Source of the DNA: Tragulus kanchil
Taxonomy: Eukaryota; Chordata; Mammalia; Artiodactyla; Tragulidae
Assembly (NCBI GenBank): GCA_022376925.1
Contig: JAIOJX010000031.1
Location: forward strand, 140,076,854-140,140,853
Direction of reading: 5' to 3'
Length of the DNA: 64,000 nt
Shown piece after piece: positions 1 through 10,944 of this stretch (positions are counted from its first letter, which is position 1; each line of letters opens with the position of its first letter). The translations under genes and the position numbers were made by a program. Below the pieces are notes generated by a model that saw only the letters and a list, made by a program, of their open reading frames with translations, was not told the DNA's origin and ran no database searches.

Positions 1-251
1 TCTCTGGCAACTGGTTACATAGCTATCTTAACGGAAACCAAAAGAGCTCCTTAGCACATTATTAAATGAAGAAAGCACTTCACACAAGAACTAGTAAGAT
101 ACGACTCTATTCATGATTTTAAAAAATGAAAATTCTCCATGTATGTAGATGTACTAAGATATTTGCCAAACCAGCAGTAAATAGTGGTTACCCTTGAAAT
201 GAGGAGTGAGTTTGAAGAGGGGATGGTAAAAGGAAACTAAAACTTCTATTT

Positions 252-616
252 CTTTTTTTTTTAACATTTTTTCTTGCATTTTATTTATTCATTTTTGACT
301 ATTCTGGGTTTTCACTGCTGCCACAGGCTCTTCTCTACTTGCAGGGAGTGGGGGCTACTCTCTGGTTGAGGTGAGCAGACTTGTTGCGCTGACTTCTCCT
401 GTTGTGGAACTCTGGCTCCAGGGCTCACGGGCTTCAGTAGTTGTGGCCCATGGGCTCCATCATTGCGGCTCCGAGGCTCTAGAGCACAGGCTCCATAGCT
501 GTGGCTCACGGGCTTAGCTGCTCTGTAGCTTGTGGGATCTTCCCGGATCAGGGATCGAACTCATGTCTCCTGCATTGGCAGGCGAACTCTTCACCACTGA
601 GCTACCAGGGAAGGCC
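252..616 (-). mobile_element. CHR-type SINE, antisense
   Basis: Starts on this strand with a T-run and ends with the reversed tRNA-derived head (CTACCAGGGAAGGCC). The interior has the GGGCTTCAGTAGTTGTGG-like body seen in other copies here. Approximate flanking duplication of the AAAACTT..TTTCTT type. Confidence 0.8.
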
Positions 617-639
617 AAAAACTTATGTTTCTTATGCTC

Positions 640-1112
640 CTGTATTATTTGATTCTTCAACCACTAGAACACTTCTAGAATGCATTCCACATTACATTAA
701 TGATGTAATTTTTTTTCCTGTATCCATTCTCCCCCAAAAGTCCCTCCCATCCAGGCTGGTACATAACATTAAGCAGAGTTCCATGTGCTGAACAATAGTT
801 TTTGTTACTTATCCATCTCAAACATGACAGTGCGTATTTGACTTTCCCAAAGTCCTCAACCATCCCCTCCCCTCTTCAACCATGAATTCGTTTACTAAGT
901 TTGTGAGTCTCTGTTTTGTAAATAAGTTCATTTGTATCATTTCTTTTTAAAATCCACATAAAAGGGATGTCATGTGATATTTATCCTTCTCTGTCTGACT
1001 TACTTCACTCAGTATGACATTCTCTAGGTCCATCCATATTGCTGCAAATGGCCTTATTTCATTCTTTTTAGTTCCCAAGTAATATTTCATTATACACACA
1101 CACACACACACA

Positions 1113-1143
<31 letters not shown>

Positions 1144-1400
1144 GCACATACCACATCTTCTTTATCCATTCCTCTGTCGATGGACATTTAGATTGTTTCC
1201 ACGTCTTGGCCATTGTGAACGGTGCTGCAGTGACCACTGGGGAGCATATATCTCTTCAGGTCATGTTTTTCTCTAGATATATGCCCAGGTGTGGGATTGC
1301 AGGGTCCTATGGTAGCTCTATCTTTAGTTTTTTAAGAAATCTCTACACAGTTCTCCATAGTGGCTGTACCAATTGACATTCCTACCAGCAGTGCAGGGAG
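640..1400 (-). mobile_element. L1 3'-end relic, antisense
   Basis: Sequence typical of reversed L1 3' ends: the Trp-rich ORF2 tail region, with 'observation by the ground' motifs such as CCATTGTGAACGGTGCTGC near 1211. Broken, no open frame. Carries a CA/CGCA microsatellite. Confidence 0.7.
1093..1147. repeat. Compound CA / CGCA microsatellite
   Basis: About ten CA units followed by about eight CGCA units, an alternating purine-pyrimidine tract. Confidence 0.95.
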
Positions 1401-1499
1401 GTCATTAAGGATGTAATTATTTAAAGTTCTAACCACCAAGGCCCATTACTACCTTTTTAAAATCCTGCCCATTTTTACTCCTAATGTCCTTTCATTATT

Positions 1500-1826
1500 T
1501 GATCTCCAAGGAGATCAAACCAGTCAATCCTAAAGGAAATCAACCCTGAATATGCACTGGAAGGAAAGATGCTGAAGCTGAAACTCCAATACTTTGGCCA
1601 CCTCATGTGAAGAGCCGACTCACTGGAAAAGATCCTGACGCTGGAAAAGACTGAGGACAGGAGAAGGGATGATAGAGGAAGAGAGGGTTGGATGACATCA
1701 CTGAGACAATGGGCATGAGCTTGAACAAACTTTAGATGGTGAAACACAAGGAAGCCTGGCATGCTATAGTCCATGGGGTCACAGAGTCAGACATGACTAA
1801 GGAACTGGACAACAACAACATATATC
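1500..1826 (+). mobile_element. BovB (RTE) 3' end
   Basis: Diverged 3' terminal part of BovB (also called ART2A): contains AAGGAAATCAACCCTGAATA, ACTCCAATACTTTGGCCACC and GGATGACATCACTGAG, and ends with CAGACATGACTAAGGAACTG. The part from 1526 recurs at 2592-2892. Confidence 0.85.
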
Positions 1827-3644
1827 CCTTATTTGGCTTTGCTTCTTCTTTCCCATCTGTGGGATGGAAGTTCTGACCTCCCTTCCTCTTTTCTTTCCTT
1901 TCTTCCTTTAACAAGCATTTACTGAGTATCTATTACATGCTAAACAAGGCACCAGATGCCTTGGTGAACCATGGCCAAGGTCCCTCAGGGAGGTTGCAGG
2001 CTGTTAGGAGAACCAGACATTAGACAAACATGTGCATAAATGAACTAAGCAACTGCCAAAGGCGATAGAGTTGGAAAGGAAAAGAACAGGGTGCTCTGTC
2101 TGCCTCTAAAAGGGCATAATTGGATCATTCTGCGTAGGATGTCCAAAAAAACATCTCTTTGCAAGAGAGAGATTTGAGCTGAAAGACAGCCAGGCGGAGG
2201 GTGGAGTGTGGAGAGGTGGGAAGGCTTTGTAGCAGAGGGCAAACACTGACTAGTGATTGCAGCTTCCCTAGGGCAATAAGCAAGAGGAACTGGTCAGAAG
2301 CTCATGAGACTAGCCAGTCCCGAGTGAGGGTGCTAGTTTTGTGAGACAAAAGTGAGGTAGTCGGGGCCAGGTTGTGCATATCCAGGTGAGGAATTTTAAT
2401 TTTTAAGGGTAGGGGAAAGCTATTATCAAGTTATAAGCAGAGAAGGGAGGAGATTTAATATGCCTTTTAAAATGCTCTTTCTTCCTGTTTGAATAAAGAT
2501 TCTAGGTGGAACTGTTTGCCTTTAAAATAAAAAAGTAAAATAAAATATTCTTTCCTAAATCTATAGCAAGGAGACAAGCTCATACCAGTAAAATCCTAAA
2601 GGAAATCAACCCTGAATATGCACTGGAAGGAAAGATGCTGAAGCTGAAACTCCAATACTTTGGCCACCTCATGTGAAGAGCCGACTCACTGGAAAAGATC
2701 CTGACGCTGGAAAAGACTGAGGACAGGAGAAGGGATGATAGAGGAAGAGAGGGTTGGATGACATCACTGAGACAATGGGCATGAGCTTGAACAAACTTTA
2801 GATGGTGAAACACAAGGAAGCCTGGCATGCTATAGTCCATGGGGTCACAGAGTCAGACATGACTAAGGAACTGGACAACAACAACATATATCCCTTATTT
2901 GGCTTTGCTTCTTCTTTCCCATCTGTGGGATGGAAGTTCTGACCTCCCTTCCTCTTTTCTTTCCTTTCTTCCTTTAACAAGCATTTACTGAGTATCTATT
3001 ACATGCTAAACAAGGCACCAGATGCCTTGGTGAACCATGGCCAAGGTCCCTCAGGGAGGTTGCAGGCTGTTAGGAGAACCAGACATTAGACAAACATGTG
3101 CATAAATGAACTAAGCAACTGCCAAAGGCGATAGAGTTGGAAAGGAAAAGAACAGGGTGCTCTGTCTGCCTCTAAAAGGGCATAATTGGATCATTCTGCG
3201 TAGGATGTCCAAAAAAACATCTCTTTGCAAGAGAGAGATTTGAGCTGAAAGACAGCCAGGCGGAGGGTGGAGTGTGGAGAGGTGGGAAGGCTTTGTAGCA
3301 GAGGGCAAACACTGACTAGTGATTGCAGCTTCCCTAGGGCAATAAGCAAGAGGAACTGGTCAGAAGCTCATGAGACTAGCCAGTCCCGAGTGAGGGTGCT
3401 AGTTTTGTGAGACAAAAGTGAGGTAGTCGGGGCCAGGTTGTGCATATCCAGGTGAGGAATTTTAATTTTTAAGGGTAGGGGAAAGCTATTATCAAGTTAT
3501 AAGCAGAGAAGGGAGGAGATTTAATATGCCTTTTAAAATGCTCTTTCTTCCTGTTTGAATAAAGATTCTAGGTGGAACTGTTTGCCTTTAAAATAAAAAA
3601 GTAAAATAAAATATTCTTTCCTAAATCTATAGCAAGGAGACAAG
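1526..3644. repeat. Tandem duplication A, 1053-bp unit, offset 1066
   Basis: 1526-2578 is repeated as 2592-3644 with no difference that I could find. A 13-bp spacer separates the copies. The unit begins inside a BovB 3' end and ends in unrelated unique sequence. Confidence 0.95.
1840..2578. other. Intergenic sequence without recognised gene
   Basis: No splice-ready coding frame. 1905-2050 (GCATTTACTGAGTATCTATT) resembles an ancient mammalian interspersed repeat. The rest was not recognised. Repeated at 2906-3644. Confidence 0.5.
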
Positions 3645-4284
3645 ATACATCATTATTGAAGGACACTAAAGAAGGTCTAGAAATAAACTCATGTATGTAC
3701 TGTCAATTAATTTATGACAGAGAAGGCAAGCGTATACAGTGGGGAGAGAATAGTCCATGAGAAGCTGATCCACATCACTCATCCAAAAGGAAGTGCACAT
3801 CAAAACCACAAAGAGATATCACCTCGTGTCTGTTAGGATGACTGCTATTTAGAAAGACAGGAAATAACAGGTATTCATGAGGATGTAGAGAAAAGGGAAC
3901 CCTTACCCATTGCTGGAATGTAAATTGATGCAGCCCACTATGGAAAACAGTACGCAGGTTCCTCAAAAGAGTAAAAATAGAATTATTAATGACCCAGCAA
4001 TTCCACTTCTGGGTATTTATTCAAAGAAAATGAAATCATTCAAAAAAGGAATCTGCACCCTCATGGTCACTGTGGGATTATTTACAGTAGCCAAGATGTG
4101 GAGACAACCTAAATGTCCACCGATGGATGAATAGACAAAGAAAATGCTATCGATATACATATATAATGGAATATTATTCAGCCATGAAAAGAAGGAAATT
4201 CTGCCATTTGTGACAAATGGGTGGGCCTTGAAAGCATGATGGTAAGTGAAATGTCAAACACAGAAAGACAGATACTAAATGATC

Positions 4285-4473
4285 TTTTTCTTTTAACTTT
4301 TTATTTTGAACTAGAGTACAGCTGATGAACAATTCTGTGTTACTTTCAGGTGTCCAACAGGCTGATTCAGTTACACACATACACATATCTATTCTTTTTC
4401 AAATTCTTTTCCCATTTAGATTGTCACATAATCCTGAGCAGAGTTCTCTGCGCTATACAGTAGATCTTGGTTG
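4285..4473 (-). mobile_element. Younger L1 3'-UTR fragment inserted antisense in the older L1
   Basis: Contains the reversed L1 3'-UTR hallmarks (TTTCAGGTGTCCAACAGGCT, CAGTTACACACATACACATA). The host L1 continues on both sides (TGATCT then CACTTATAGGTGGAATC). The same family is seen at 23104-23266. Confidence 0.65.
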
Positions 4474-4662
4474 ATCTCACTTATAGGTGGAATCTAAAAA
4501 AAACAAGCTCGTAGATGTAGAGAACAGGTTGATGGTTGCCAGAGGAGAGGGTAGGGGGCTGGGGATAGGCAAACAAGGTGAAGGTAGTCTAAAGGTATGA
4601 CTACAAATTATAAGATAAGTAAATCCTAGGGATGTACAGTACTAGAGTGAATGCTATATTGT

Positions 4663-5069
4663 TGTGAAAGAAAATTATGGCCTGCTGGATCAGTAAACAA
4701 AGGATATTGTAGCCTTTAAGCCATCAGTCACACCCAACTGTGTACCCTGAGGGGACTCAGGATGGAAAAAAACAGGATATTGACCCTATAGGCAAGTTGC
4801 ATATCAAAGGAATGATTTCAGTGAGCCAACTCTTGCATCTTTCCTTACACACAAAAGAACTAAATTCAATAAACCCAGATATCTGGTTTTCTTTAATTAA
4901 CAGTAATCTTTTGATGTTCTGACTGCCTCATTTTTGTTGTACAAAAAATGCGCATATATCCTGGCAGTCCTTGAGAGGTATCTAAGAGACAGTTTTCTGC
5001 ACTGAACCCTCAGAACGTCTGCCAAGTAAAACATAATTCTATTTAGGTTGTGCATTTGTTAAGTTGACA
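4663..5069 (+). mobile_element. Probable solo endogenous-retrovirus LTR, sense
   Basis: About 400 bp interrupting an L1 3' UTR, beginning TG and ending CA, with a tail (GGTTGTGCATTTGTTAAGTT) like ruminant retroviral LTRs. No internal viral genes. Boundaries inferred from where the L1 resumes. Confidence 0.5.
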
Positions 5070-5109
5070 CTGTATATTTGAAAGTTGCTAAAAAAGTATA
5101 TCTTAAAAA

Positions 5110-5425
5110 GTTCTCGGACTTCCCTGGTGGTGCAGTGGATAAGAATCTGCCTGCCAACGCAGAGATACAGGTTCAATCCCTGATCTGAGAAGATTCCACA
5201 TGCCTTGGAGCAACTAAGCCTGTGCACCACAACTACTGAATGCATGTGTTACAACTACTGAAGTCCACATGTCTAGAGTGTGTTCTCCACAAGAAAAGCC
5301 ACTGCAATGAGAAGCCCCCACATTGCAACAAAGAGTAGCCCTTGTCCACTGCAATTGGAAGAAGCCTACGCAAAATGCAACAGAGATTCAGTGCAGCCAA
5401 TAAATAAATAAATAAATTTTTAAAA
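5110..5425 (+). mobile_element. CHR-type SINE, sense
   Basis: tRNA-Glu-like head (GGACTTCCCTGGTGGTGCAG), B box GGTTCAATCC, body, and an (AATA)n tail at about 5399-5417. Flanked by the direct repeat AAAAAGTTCT on both sides within L1. Confidence 0.85.
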
Positions 5426-5559
5426 AAGTTCTTATTGCAAGAAAAAAAATTTTGTTAACTATATGTGGTGATGGATGTTAACGTCACAATGTATATGTAT
5501 ATCAAATTGTTATACTATACACCTAAAACTAATACAATGTTACATGTCCCTTCTATCTT

Positions 5560-6860
5560 ATTTCTTTAAAGGAGAACCATATGATGCTACTGATGAGATA
5601 GTCAATACCATCAAGATGTCAACTCTCCTGGTAACAATTTCTAATCAGAAATGAATCTAAAAGAGAGTAGATGGGCTCACCTGGTTGTTTTATGACCTTC
5701 CTTTGTAATCTCCACATATGATCCTTTATATTTTTTGTATGTATCACATATTTTGTCATTTTAAAAAGGACTGTGGGTCTCTTGAGCTACAGTAAGAATG
5801 GCCGAAGGTGGGAGGCTACAGAGTGGAAGTCGGGAGGAAGGACAGAAGGGAGCCCTCACAAGTGTCCAGCGAGGAAATGATGGAATAAGTAGAGAAGGTG
5901 GACTCAGGGGGTGTTTGGGAATGTGGGATGGACTTGCTGATGGGTTACCCATAAAGGATGAGGAGGAAGGAAAACCAAAAATGCCTGGCCAGTAGAACAG
6001 TGTCTAGAAAGGGTCCTTCTCAGTCATAGAAACTTGATGGATGACAATGCTGTCCAAGTTGGTCGGCAGCGGAAAAATCAGACTATTCAGTAAATGATGC
6101 TAGCAGACCATATGAAAATGGAGAGAAATTCACTCTATCCCTGAGCAGGCTGAAGACTTCAGTGTAAAAGGCAAAACTTGAGGATGATCAGAAGAAAGAG
6201 AATGGATTAAAGATGCATTTTGATGAATGGAAATGGAGGGGAGGGGAGAAAAGGCGTGAATAACTGCTCAATTTTTAGCTAAAATAACTGGATGGATAAT
6301 AAAATGATTAATAATAGCTGACATTTATATAGCATTTGCTCTTAGAGGGTGGGCACTTTTTGAACCATTGTAGGTACTTTACCCTGTCCAGTCCTCATAC
6401 CAGTACTGAAAGAGAGCTGCTCTTACTGCTGCCATTTATTGGGAAGCACAGGGTGGTCAGGGAACCTACCTGAGACGCAGCATTGATCAGCTGCGGAGAC
6501 GGTCCGTGGAAGAGCGACACCACCAATTTCTCCAGCTCGCACCCCTAAAGTCCTACATGAAGGAGGCAGAATTCTCAGGCATGTCAACCTCTGCAGCAGG
6601 TATTCTGGGATTCCCAGGCCCCACCTCCACTCACCTCCCATGGGGGGTGGGGGGTTGGGATGTGTGTGCCCATGAGAGGAAGTGAAAGCAAGTGTCACGT
6701 AAAGAATTCCAGAAAGCTGCTAGCTCAGGCTCTCCCGCTCTCCAAGTGAGTAACCACTCCTGGGATGCTAGGGACTTGGCTTCCTTCCTTCTTTCCTTTT
6801 CATGGTAACTAAGAAAGTTATCAAACATGAATTATGTGACATCAGCATGCATTTATATTA
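5560..6860. other. Intergenic sequence, mostly unique
   Basis: No gene recognised. About 6300-6415 (AATAGCTGACATTTATATAG, then a GGCACTTT...TACTTTACCC-like stretch) resembles a MIR-class ancient SINE. The remainder shows only purine-rich patches and nothing I can name. Confidence 0.5.
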
Positions 6861-6861
6861 T

Positions 6862-7042
6862 GGTATGTCCTGAGTCTGACTCTCTGCAACCCTGTGGACT
6901 GTAGCCCTCCAGGCTCCTCAGTCCCTGGGGATTCTCCAGGCAAGAATACTGGAGTGGGTTGCCATGCTTGTCTCCAGGGGATCTTCCTGACCCAGGCAGG
7001 GATGGAACTCATGTCTCATACGTCTCCTGCATTGGCAGGCAG
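6862..7042 (-). mobile_element. Bov-tA-type SINE, antisense
   Basis: Reversed Bov-tA: GACTCTCTGCAACCCTGTGG, TTCTCCAGGCAAGAATACTG, GGATCTTCCTGACCCAGGCA, ending in CTGCATTGGCAGGCAG. Confidence 0.85.
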
Positions 7043-7054
7043 TAAAATACACAC

Positions 7055-7331
7055 ATTCATTGGAAAGACGGATGCTGAAGCTAAAACTCCAATACTTTCA
7101 CCACCTGATGTGGAGAACCAACTCATTGGGGAAAATACCCTGATGCTGGGAAAGATTGAGGGCAGGAGGAGAAGGAAGCGACAGAGGATGAAATGGTTGG
7201 ATGGCGTCACCAATTCAATGGACATGAGTCTGAGCAAACTCCAGGAGATAATGAAGGACAGGGAAGCCTGGTGTGCTACAGTCCATGGGGTTGCAAGGAG
7301 TCAGACGCGACTTAGTGACTGAACAACAATA
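7055..7331 (+). mobile_element. BovB (RTE) 3' end with C-terminal coding remnant
   Basis: The frame reads ...[20 protein letters not shown] and then ...[20 protein letters not shown], recognisable as the C-terminus of the BovB reverse-transcriptase polyprotein. Truncated, not functional. Confidence 0.88.
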
Positions 7332-7517
7332 CCAGCAATAAACCTAACACAAATGTCACCCTTTGTGATTTTCAAGTGTACAGTTATGTGACCTTCACGT
7401 TGTATTAGGTACCTTCACATTGCTGGCAACCATGAAGTTTCATTCATGCTTAACATACATCTTGAGCTCTTGCTATGTGCCAGGCATGATCATAGCATGT
7501 AAAGCAGATCTTCACTT

Positions 7518-7627
7518 TTAAAAATTTTTTCTGCCACACTGGCACCTGGGATCTTAGTTCCCTGATGAAGGATGGAACTCCTGCCCCCTGCATTAGAAAT
7601 GCAGAGTCATAACCACTGGGCCACTGT
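7518..7627 (-). mobile_element. Short CHR-type SINE fragment, antisense
   Basis: Carries the reversed head: GGGATCTTAGTTCCCTGATG, then CCTGCATTAGAAATGCAGAG and AACCACTGGGCCAC. It ends where the LTR begins. Confidence 0.65.
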
Positions 7628-8270
7628 TGCAGGAAGGGGGACCCCTTCCAGGGCCCCAAAAAGGGCTCTTGTCTCACACTTGAAAATGAAGTTTTCAAGC
7701 AGACACAACCGTTAACAGAGCAAGAGACTTTATTGGGAAAGGACCCCCAGGCAGAGAGGAGCAGGGTGAAGAAACCCAGGAGGACTTCCCTGCTTTATGG
7801 CTTGCAGTCTCAGGTTTTATGGTGACGGGATTTGTTTCTGAGCTTTCTCTGGTCCATCATTCTGACTTAGGGTCCTTTCTGGTGGTACACACATTGTTCA
7901 GCCAAGAAGGACACCATGAGAAGGATTCTGGGAGGTGGAAGGACACATGATGTCTCCTTTTGACCTTTTCTGAGCTCTTCCAGTAGCTGGTGGCTTATTA
8001 GTCCCATGGTCCTTACTAGGACCTCCTGTCATAAAATAACTCATGCAAATGGTTGCTATGGTGCCTGGTCAGGGTGGGCTATTTCAGTGTGTTTCCCCTA
8101 ACACCACCAAGGAAGTTCCTGGGATATATTTTGGAAGTAAGGTGGCAGGACTCGATGGGTCGGATAAAGGGGGTGGGGAGTGGAAAGGACTCTAGATGCT
8201 CCCCAGGTTCTTGGTGGAGCAACTGGTGGATGCGCAGTCAGGGACCTCAGTGGTGAAGATGGCTGGACAG
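7628..8270 (-). mobile_element. Probable ruminant ERV LTR, antisense
   Basis: Edge TGCAGGAAGGGGGACCCCTT. Read on the minus strand it has an AATAAAGTCTCTTGC polyadenylation signal (about 7718-7732) and a TTATTTTATGA TATA-like box (about 8031-8041). No viral coding region. The distal boundary is uncertain. Confidence 0.5.
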
Positions 8271-9170
8271 TGGGTTTGGAGGTGAGTCAGTGTAAGTGCA
8301 CATCCTCTGAGCCGTCCCCACCTCCTGGACTGACCCAGCGAGGGACAGGACAGAGGCTCTGGAGAACAAAGATGCCCCGTTTCCTCTCCCTGGGGCCTTC
8401 CTTCTCCTCCCCTCTCTCAAGGTTGCTCTAAAGCCCACTTTACAAAAGAAGGGCCCACCCGTCATCACGCAGAATTACAATGGGCTCTGGCCCTCGCATC
8501 AGAAAGACTGGGATGTGTGTAGGCAGCAGAAACAATTGGGGTATCTTATTTGAAACAGAACACCTTTGAGGCCTCCTTAAACCAAGGCACGTTAAATCCA
8601 TCCTCTGCTCTTGGCTTTCCTGTCGTGTGCAGATCTCTGTTTAGAGTGAAACCCTGTTTGGATACAAGCAATTTAGGCTCCTGTTGGTGTTTCTCAGGGA
8701 TTTACAACTGAAGAGGGAAGGAAAGTTTCTGACAAAAATGAAGTGTGATTTTGCTGATTGTTTTGACAATAAGGACTGATTTGGCCAATTACAATAAACG
8801 GTGAAGAGTGTCTAGAAATTAAATGAGCTCAATCAGCGTCTTCCAGCTTTGGATGAAAATATATTTAAGGTAGAAGATAAAAGCCTTTTTATTTTTCAAA
8901 AAAAATATTAGCAAAGCTGTGTTTAAATGACCAAGACTGCAATTTTCCCAATTGTTTCTGGGCATACTAGGTTACACGAGTTGTCTGCAAGTGAAGGAGA
9001 ACCAGGTAAAATTACTTTCCATTTGATACGTTTTCATAAAGCCTTTTTGATGTATTTTCCAGAAACTGAGGACAGAATAAGAAATCCTTTTATAAAAGAG
9101 GAAAATCGATGGAATTAAAGAGCACCTAACCTACTGAGAAAAGTTAAAAAAAATGCACTTTGATAAAAGC
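8271..9170. other. Intergenic sequence, no feature recognised
   Basis: Largely unique DNA with no known repeat that I can name and no plausible exon pair. Confidence 0.5.
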
Positions 9171-9180
9171 TTGTCATATG

Positions 9181-9458
9181 GGCTTCCCTGGTGGTCCAGT
9201 GGGTAAGGACTCCGCCTTGTAGTGCAGGGGGCGCCGGTTCGATCCCTGGCCAGGGAAGATTCCCACGTGCCGCGGAGCGGCTGGACCCATGTGTCCAATT
9301 ACAGAGCCAGAGCTCTGGAGTGCATGTACTCAGAGCCGGTGCTCTGTGACAAGAGAGGCCACTGCAATGGGAGGTCCACACAGGCCAAAGAACAAAGATG
9401 GATGAAAATAAAAATAAAAGACCAATAAAAGTGGCAAAAAAAAAAAAAAAAAAATCCC
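9181..9458 (+). mobile_element. Hairpin-head CHR-like SINE, sense
   Basis: Head GGGCTTCCCTGGTGGTCCAG, B box GGTTCGATCC at about 9236, body through ACAAAGATGGATGAAAATAA, and a poly-A tail. Flanking repeat CTTGTCATATG / CTTATCATATG with one mismatch. Confidence 0.88.
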
Positions 9459-9474
9459 CTTATCATATGATTTT

Positions 9475-10135
9475 TCAAATTGTTAAATAACTTGGTAAAA
9501 TACACACAAAATTATCTTTCTATCCATGTTTAAGGACACACTTTAGTGGTATTAAGCACATTCATACTGCTGTGTCTCCAACACCCCCATTCATCTCCAG
9601 AACTTTCTTCACCTTGTAAAACTGAAACCTCGTAGGCATCAAGCACTGACTCCCCAGCCACTCTCCTAGCCTCTGACGACCACAGAGCATTTTCTGTCTC
9701 CATGGTCTTGACTACGGTAGGAGTAAGACCTCCTGTTTCGTGAAATCACACCATATTTGTCTTTTAGCAGCTGGCTTATTTCCTCACTGTTCATCCATGT
9801 GATAATGTGTGTCTGAAGTTGCTTACTTCTTACAGCTGAATAGCATTCCATAATGCTGGAATTCCATAATGCTGCTAGGAACACGGCTGCACAAGTATCT
9901 CTCTGAGCCCCTGCTTCCAATGAATTTGAGTATCTATCCAGAAATGCAAGGGCTGGCTCACATGGTATTACAGTTCTATTTTTAATTTTTTGAGGAATTA
10001 CTATGCTGTTTCCCATAGCAGTTGCATTTTATAATTTGTATTCCCAGCAATCGTGCACAGTGTTCCAGTCTCTCCACATCCTCTCTCACACTGTTTTCTT
10101 GCATGTTAGCCGTCTTCATTCTGTTGTGATGTGGT
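9475..10135 (-). mobile_element. L1 3'-UTR relic, antisense
   Basis: Reversed L1 3'-end features: GTAAAATACACACAAAATTA, TTCATCCATGTGATAATGTG and TTTTGAGGAATTACTATGCT. No open frame. Confidence 0.65.
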
Positions 10136-10337
10136 TTCGATGGATGACTCAAAAGGACTTTAAAGAACTGACTAATGCTGATTTAACAAAATCCTTTCCA
10201 TGCCTATCTACGTCTTTCACTAAAGAGGGCTTTTCAGTGCATAGGCATAAAATAATTAAAAATAAGAATAAAATTGCTATTAGGACAGACATGTTGGAAA
10301 ACAGTATACAGATTTAGTTTTTAAAATTAAAAATAGG

Positions 10338-10455
10338 GAATTCCCTGGTGGTCCTGTGGTTAGGGCTCAGTGCTATCACTGCCTTGGCCTGCGATCAGTC
10401 CCTGGTCAGGGAACTAAGATCCCACACGCCAAGAGGCCAAAAACAAAAAGAAAGC
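10338..10455 (+). mobile_element. Short CHR-type SINE, sense
   Basis: GGAATTCCCTGGTGGTCCTG head and GGGAACTAAGATCCCACACG, ending in an A-rich tail. Inserted in L1. Confidence 0.75.
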
Positions 10456-10677
10456 TACCATATGATCTCGTAACCCCACTTCTAGACATAAATTCCAAGG
10501 AAATGAAATCAGTTAATCAAAGAGCTACCTGAATCCGCAGCTTCATCATGGGGTTATTCACCACACTCAAGAGGTGGAAACAACTTCCTGTCTGTTGGCG
10601 GTAGAATGGATAAAGAAAATGTGAGACATATGCACATACCACCCAGGAACACTATTCGGCTATAAAAAGGAAGGAAG

Positions 10678-10944
10678 GGTTTCGCTGGTGGTCCAGTGGG
10701 TAAAGAGTCCACCTTGCAGTGCAAGGGGCACAGGTTTGATACCTGGCCGGGGAAGATCCCACGTGCCGTGGAGCGGCTGGACCGGTGTGTCCAATTACGA
10801 GCCAGTGTTCTGGAGCGCATGCGCCCAGAGCTGGTGCTCTGCAACGGGAGAGGCCGCTGCAATGGGAGGCCCACACTGGCCAAAGAATAAAGATGGATGA
10901 AAAGTAAATAAATAAATAAACAATAAAAGAGGTCAAAATTAAGG
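10678..10944 (+). mobile_element. Hairpin-head CHR-like SINE, sense
   Basis: Complete element with ACCTTGCAGTGCAAGGGGCA in the anticodon position, GGAGCGCATGCGCCCAGAGC in the body, and a (TAAA)n/A-rich tail. Flanked by AAAAAGGAA on both sides in L1. Confidence 0.88.

Larger units (their letters stand above)
3650..5555 (+). mobile_element. L1 3' region, sense, split by three insertions
   Basis: Reads as the last part of L1 ORF2 (a frame at 3910-4134 contains NDPAIPLLGIYSKKMKSFKK) and its 3' UTR, ending near the GTTACATGTCCCTTCTATCTT stretch. Pieces: 3650-4284, 4474-4662, 5070-5109 and 5426-5555, interrupted by a younger antisense L1 piece, an LTR and a SINE. Confidence 0.75.

Noticed and set aside
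1093..1147. Possible CRISPR or other spaced-repeat array
   Set aside because: Simple microsatellite; no spacers, and the genome is mammalian.
6894..7322. 142-codon ORF as a possible gene
   Set aside because: Its first part is an antisense Bov-tA SINE and its second part the C-terminus of BovB.
9181..9260. tRNA-Glu gene
   Set aside because: A and B boxes are present, but the anticodon arm is not a tRNA one and the sequence continues into a SINE body and poly-A tail.
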